Below the pieces are notes generated by a model. It searched no databases and was not told the origin of the DNA. It saw only the letters and a program-made list of their open reading frames with translations. This document shows, in pieces, positions 63,201 to 64,000 of a DNA stretch of 64,000 bases; positions within the stretch are counted from its first letter, which is position 1; each line of letters begins with the position of its first letter. The stretch comes from Callaeas wilsoni (lineage: Eukaryota > Chordata > Aves > Passeriformes > Callaeidae). Position numbers and translations under genes: made by a program. The DNA lies in contig VWPU01012691.1 in assembly GCA_013398955.1 (NCBI GenBank), positions 372,001-436,000 of the forward strand, written 5' to 3'.

Positions 63201-64000
63201 TTGCCTATACAAATCCTACACTGCTCAGTATTGACCTCAGCGAGAAAAACATTGATTCACTGACCTGTCACTAGATTGTTTTCCAGAAAGTATAAGGGAC
63301 TTACCCATGCTTGTTGAAGGTGCTTCTTATCTGTAAGGTGTCTTGCCTTTAGGAGATAACAGCAGGATACTTTTTTCTCTTCTCCTTCTCTGCAAAACTG
63401 GAATGTACAGCTGTTGAAATTGAAGAAGCAGATGATTTCACTTTGATTTTGTTTTAGCTAAAAGATCTGGCTTTGGGGTGAATAAATCAGCTGAGGAAAA
63501 ATAACTGGCAAAAATTCAATGTTGGCAGGAGAGCAGTATTGGACAGAACAGTGAACAATCACGCTAGGTGAAATATGATGTATGTACTTGCCATTGCATG
63601 AGCAATAACACAGCTGTCCTGTCCATGGTTACTACTTCAGCAGCCATGAAAAGATTTTCAGATCAGAATCTATATTAATCTGTGTTACAAATTGATATCC
63701 AGACCACCTTAATAATTGTGAAAGGATAAAAACTTATTTGCTGTTGACCTGCGAATTTTTTTGTCTTGTGTACGTGGCAGCATGTTAAGATCTCTTTCAT
63801 CATTTGGGTACTGTGCCTTCTTCTTACTACTCCTCTAAGTCTATATTTTATTCTATGAAATTTGCAGAGAGGGGTTTTTTTTGCAGCTTTGTAGAAATTC
63901 AGCTCCCATGTATCTTAGCTTTCCAATGTAAAAAAATGCCCCTGCCATCATGTAACTTTTCACCTCCTTCTGAATCTTGTCCTGTAGATAACATGAAAAT
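60293..64000. other. No gene seen; AT-rich unique sequence
   Basis: The last 3.7 kb contain A/T runs and short frames only (for example 60844-61077 and 62046-62288). No exon, RNA gene or transposon was recognised. The region ends mid-sequence at the window border. Confidence 0.55.

Noticed and set aside
1..64000. tRNA, rRNA, snRNA, known microRNA, CRISPR array, insertion sequence or phage-like genes
   Set aside because: No cloverleaf, conserved RNA core, spaced direct-repeat array or prokaryotic gene organisation was seen by eye. The repeats present are avian CR1 and LTR elements.

Overview
This 64 kb window looks like vertebrate, specifically avian, nuclear DNA, and most likely comes from a songbird. 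It is AT-leaning, depleted in CpG, and has no operons, no compact reading frames and no recognisable complete gene. The main evidence for a bird is the repeat content. There are at least ten chicken-repeat-1 (CR1) LINE fragments, several ending in the typical avian CR1 3' tail (ATTCTATG-type 8-bp repeats after a 'ccttccaaccc' block). There are also two solo LTRs of bird endogenous retroviruses. The passerine assignment rests only on resemblance of the 40.9 kb LTR to LTRs I associate with songbirds, so it is tentative.

Layout. Positions 1-2226 hold degenerate, old CR1 sequence on the + strand, split by a 542-bp solo LTR flanked by a 5-bp target duplication. CR1 fragments follow at 2.95-3.5 (-), 5.3 (-, weak), 9.4 (+), 13.9 (-), 14.4 (+), 17.1 (+), 40.86/41.39 (-, split by a 449-bp LTR), 45.6-46.07 (-), 51.06 (-) and 60.09 kb (-). 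The rest is unique-looking intergenic or intronic sequence with homopolymer and simple repeats. Three places stand out: a purine-rich tract at 24.7-25.4 kb that could be a promoter plus first exon (short ATG frame ending at a splice-donor-like site), a sharp CpG-rich patch at 50.16-50.49 kb, and a minus-strand exon-like frame at 58.2-58.4 kb ending in a perfect GTAAGT donor. None of these can be tied to a named gene.

No tRNA, rRNA, known microRNA, CRISPR array or bacterial-type element was seen. Almost all long open frames are chance frames or antisense translations of CR1. No gene pathway can be described; the window is best read as a gene desert or a very large intron with a transposon history and a few candidate regulatory or exonic islands. 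I did not find a convincing new biological system here.
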